Source of the DNA: TC-15 sp034437275
GTDB taxonomy: Bacteria; Chloroflexota; Anaerolineae; Aggregatilineales; Aggregatilineaceae
Assembly (NCBI GenBank): GCA_034437275.1
Contig: DAOTUD010000067.1
Location: 36,717 to 100,716, forward strand
DNA: 64,000 nt
Direction of reading: 5' to 3'
The translations under genes and the position numbers were made by a program. Shown here piece by piece: positions 63,874-64,000 of the stretch (the stretch's first letter is position 1; the number at the start of each line of letters is the position of its first letter). The notes beneath the pieces were generated by a model, which was not told the origin of the DNA, made no database searches, and saw nothing but the letters and a program-made list of their open reading frames with translations.

Positions 63874-64000
63874 TGATCTTCCCCCGATTTCTCGGACACA
63901 AAAAGTGTCGTAGACTAGAGAAATCAGGAGAAGGAAATGAGCAAGAAAAATCGAAGTTACACCAAGGAATTCAAGCTGGAAGCGTTGGAACTGCTGCGCA
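63874..64000 (+). mobile_element. Left end of an IS3-family insertion sequence
   Basis: Begins TGATCTTCCCCCGATTTCTC and GGACAC, the usual style of an IS3-family left end, with the orfA start 63 nt inside. The right end lies beyond the window. It interrupts a family A repeat. Confidence 0.75.
63937..64000 (+). CDS. IS3-family transposase OrfA, N-terminal fragment
   Basis: Only 21 residues are visible, MSKKNRSYTKEFKLEALELLR, the standard opening of the helix-turn-helix OrfA protein of IS3-family elements (Y-x-x-EFK-x-EA). AGGAGAAGG lies just upstream. The gene runs off the right edge. Confidence 0.85.
   Translation, partial: MSKKNRSYTKEFKLEALELLR

Overview
The window is high-GC (by eye about 63-66%), densely coded DNA that looks like a chromosomal segment of a Chloroflexota bacterium, most likely class Anaerolineae. 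This placement is inferred from gene content: two BMP-type nucleoside ABC transporters, GAF/PAS histidine kinases with decayed receiver domains, a mannosyltransferase-like GT39 protein with a C-terminal beta domain, a GH63-like enzyme, and short G/C-run repeats between genes. No rRNA, tRNA, CRISPR array, phage module or replication origin was seen. The only transposase is a partial IS3-type orfA cut off by the right edge.

Layout. (1) 1-9427, minus strand: BMP-family ABC operon 1, in the order substrate-binding protein, terminator, ATPase, two unusually enlarged permeases, ADP-ribosylglycohydrolase, PfkB kinase and the start of a YjbQ-like gene, the last genes overlapping by 1-8 nt. (2) 9529-12904, plus strand: nucleoside hydrolase and two M42-like metallopeptidases. 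(3) 12901-15358, minus: a SAM methyltransferase and a GAF histidine kinase. (4) 15721-25698, plus: BMP ABC system 2, then xanthine phosphoribosyltransferase and GMP synthase. System 2 is split by a deacetylase plus formyltransferase pair that sits between two inverted copies of a MITE-like element. (5) 25718-28416: a nitroreductase remnant, then rpsB-tsf-pyrH with a clear promoter and terminator. (6) 28429-35340: a mixed housekeeping block (response regulator, gatC, NUDIX, lipoprotein, nitrilase-like, shikimate-kinase-like, HAD, a 31-residue membrane protein, surE, a LysW-like zinc ribbon). (7) 35401-41395: class A penicillin-binding protein and a PhoB/PhoR-like two-component system with an extra single-domain regulator. 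(8) 41554-41660: a candidate structured small RNA with its own promoter and terminator. (9) 41680-54074: a surface-glycan cluster (GT39, GT4s, flippase, CgeB-like transferase, methyltransferases, LegB-like dehydratase, GNAT, GT2). (10) 54314-58893: a signalling locus with a pseudo-receiver kinase, REC-GAF protein, REC with a decayed GGDEF, and a roadblock/LC7 protein. (11) 59155-63738: GH63-like glycosidase, PfkB kinase with a short upstream ORF and leader hairpin, and a YhfC-like membrane protein. (12) The right end: an IS3-type element inserted into another repeat copy.

Working model (inference): the first 28 kb is devoted to import and salvage of nucleosides. Two BMP importers, a nucleoside hydrolase, a ribokinase-like PfkB enzyme, an ADP-ribosylglycohydrolase, Xpt and GuaA could together convert external purine nucleosides or ADP-ribose-type compounds to nucleotides and pentose phosphate. 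The observations most worth follow-up are the extracytoplasmic beta-sandwich domains built into an ABC permease of system 1, the candidate RNA at 41554-41660, and the MITE-bracketed gene pair inside ABC system 2.
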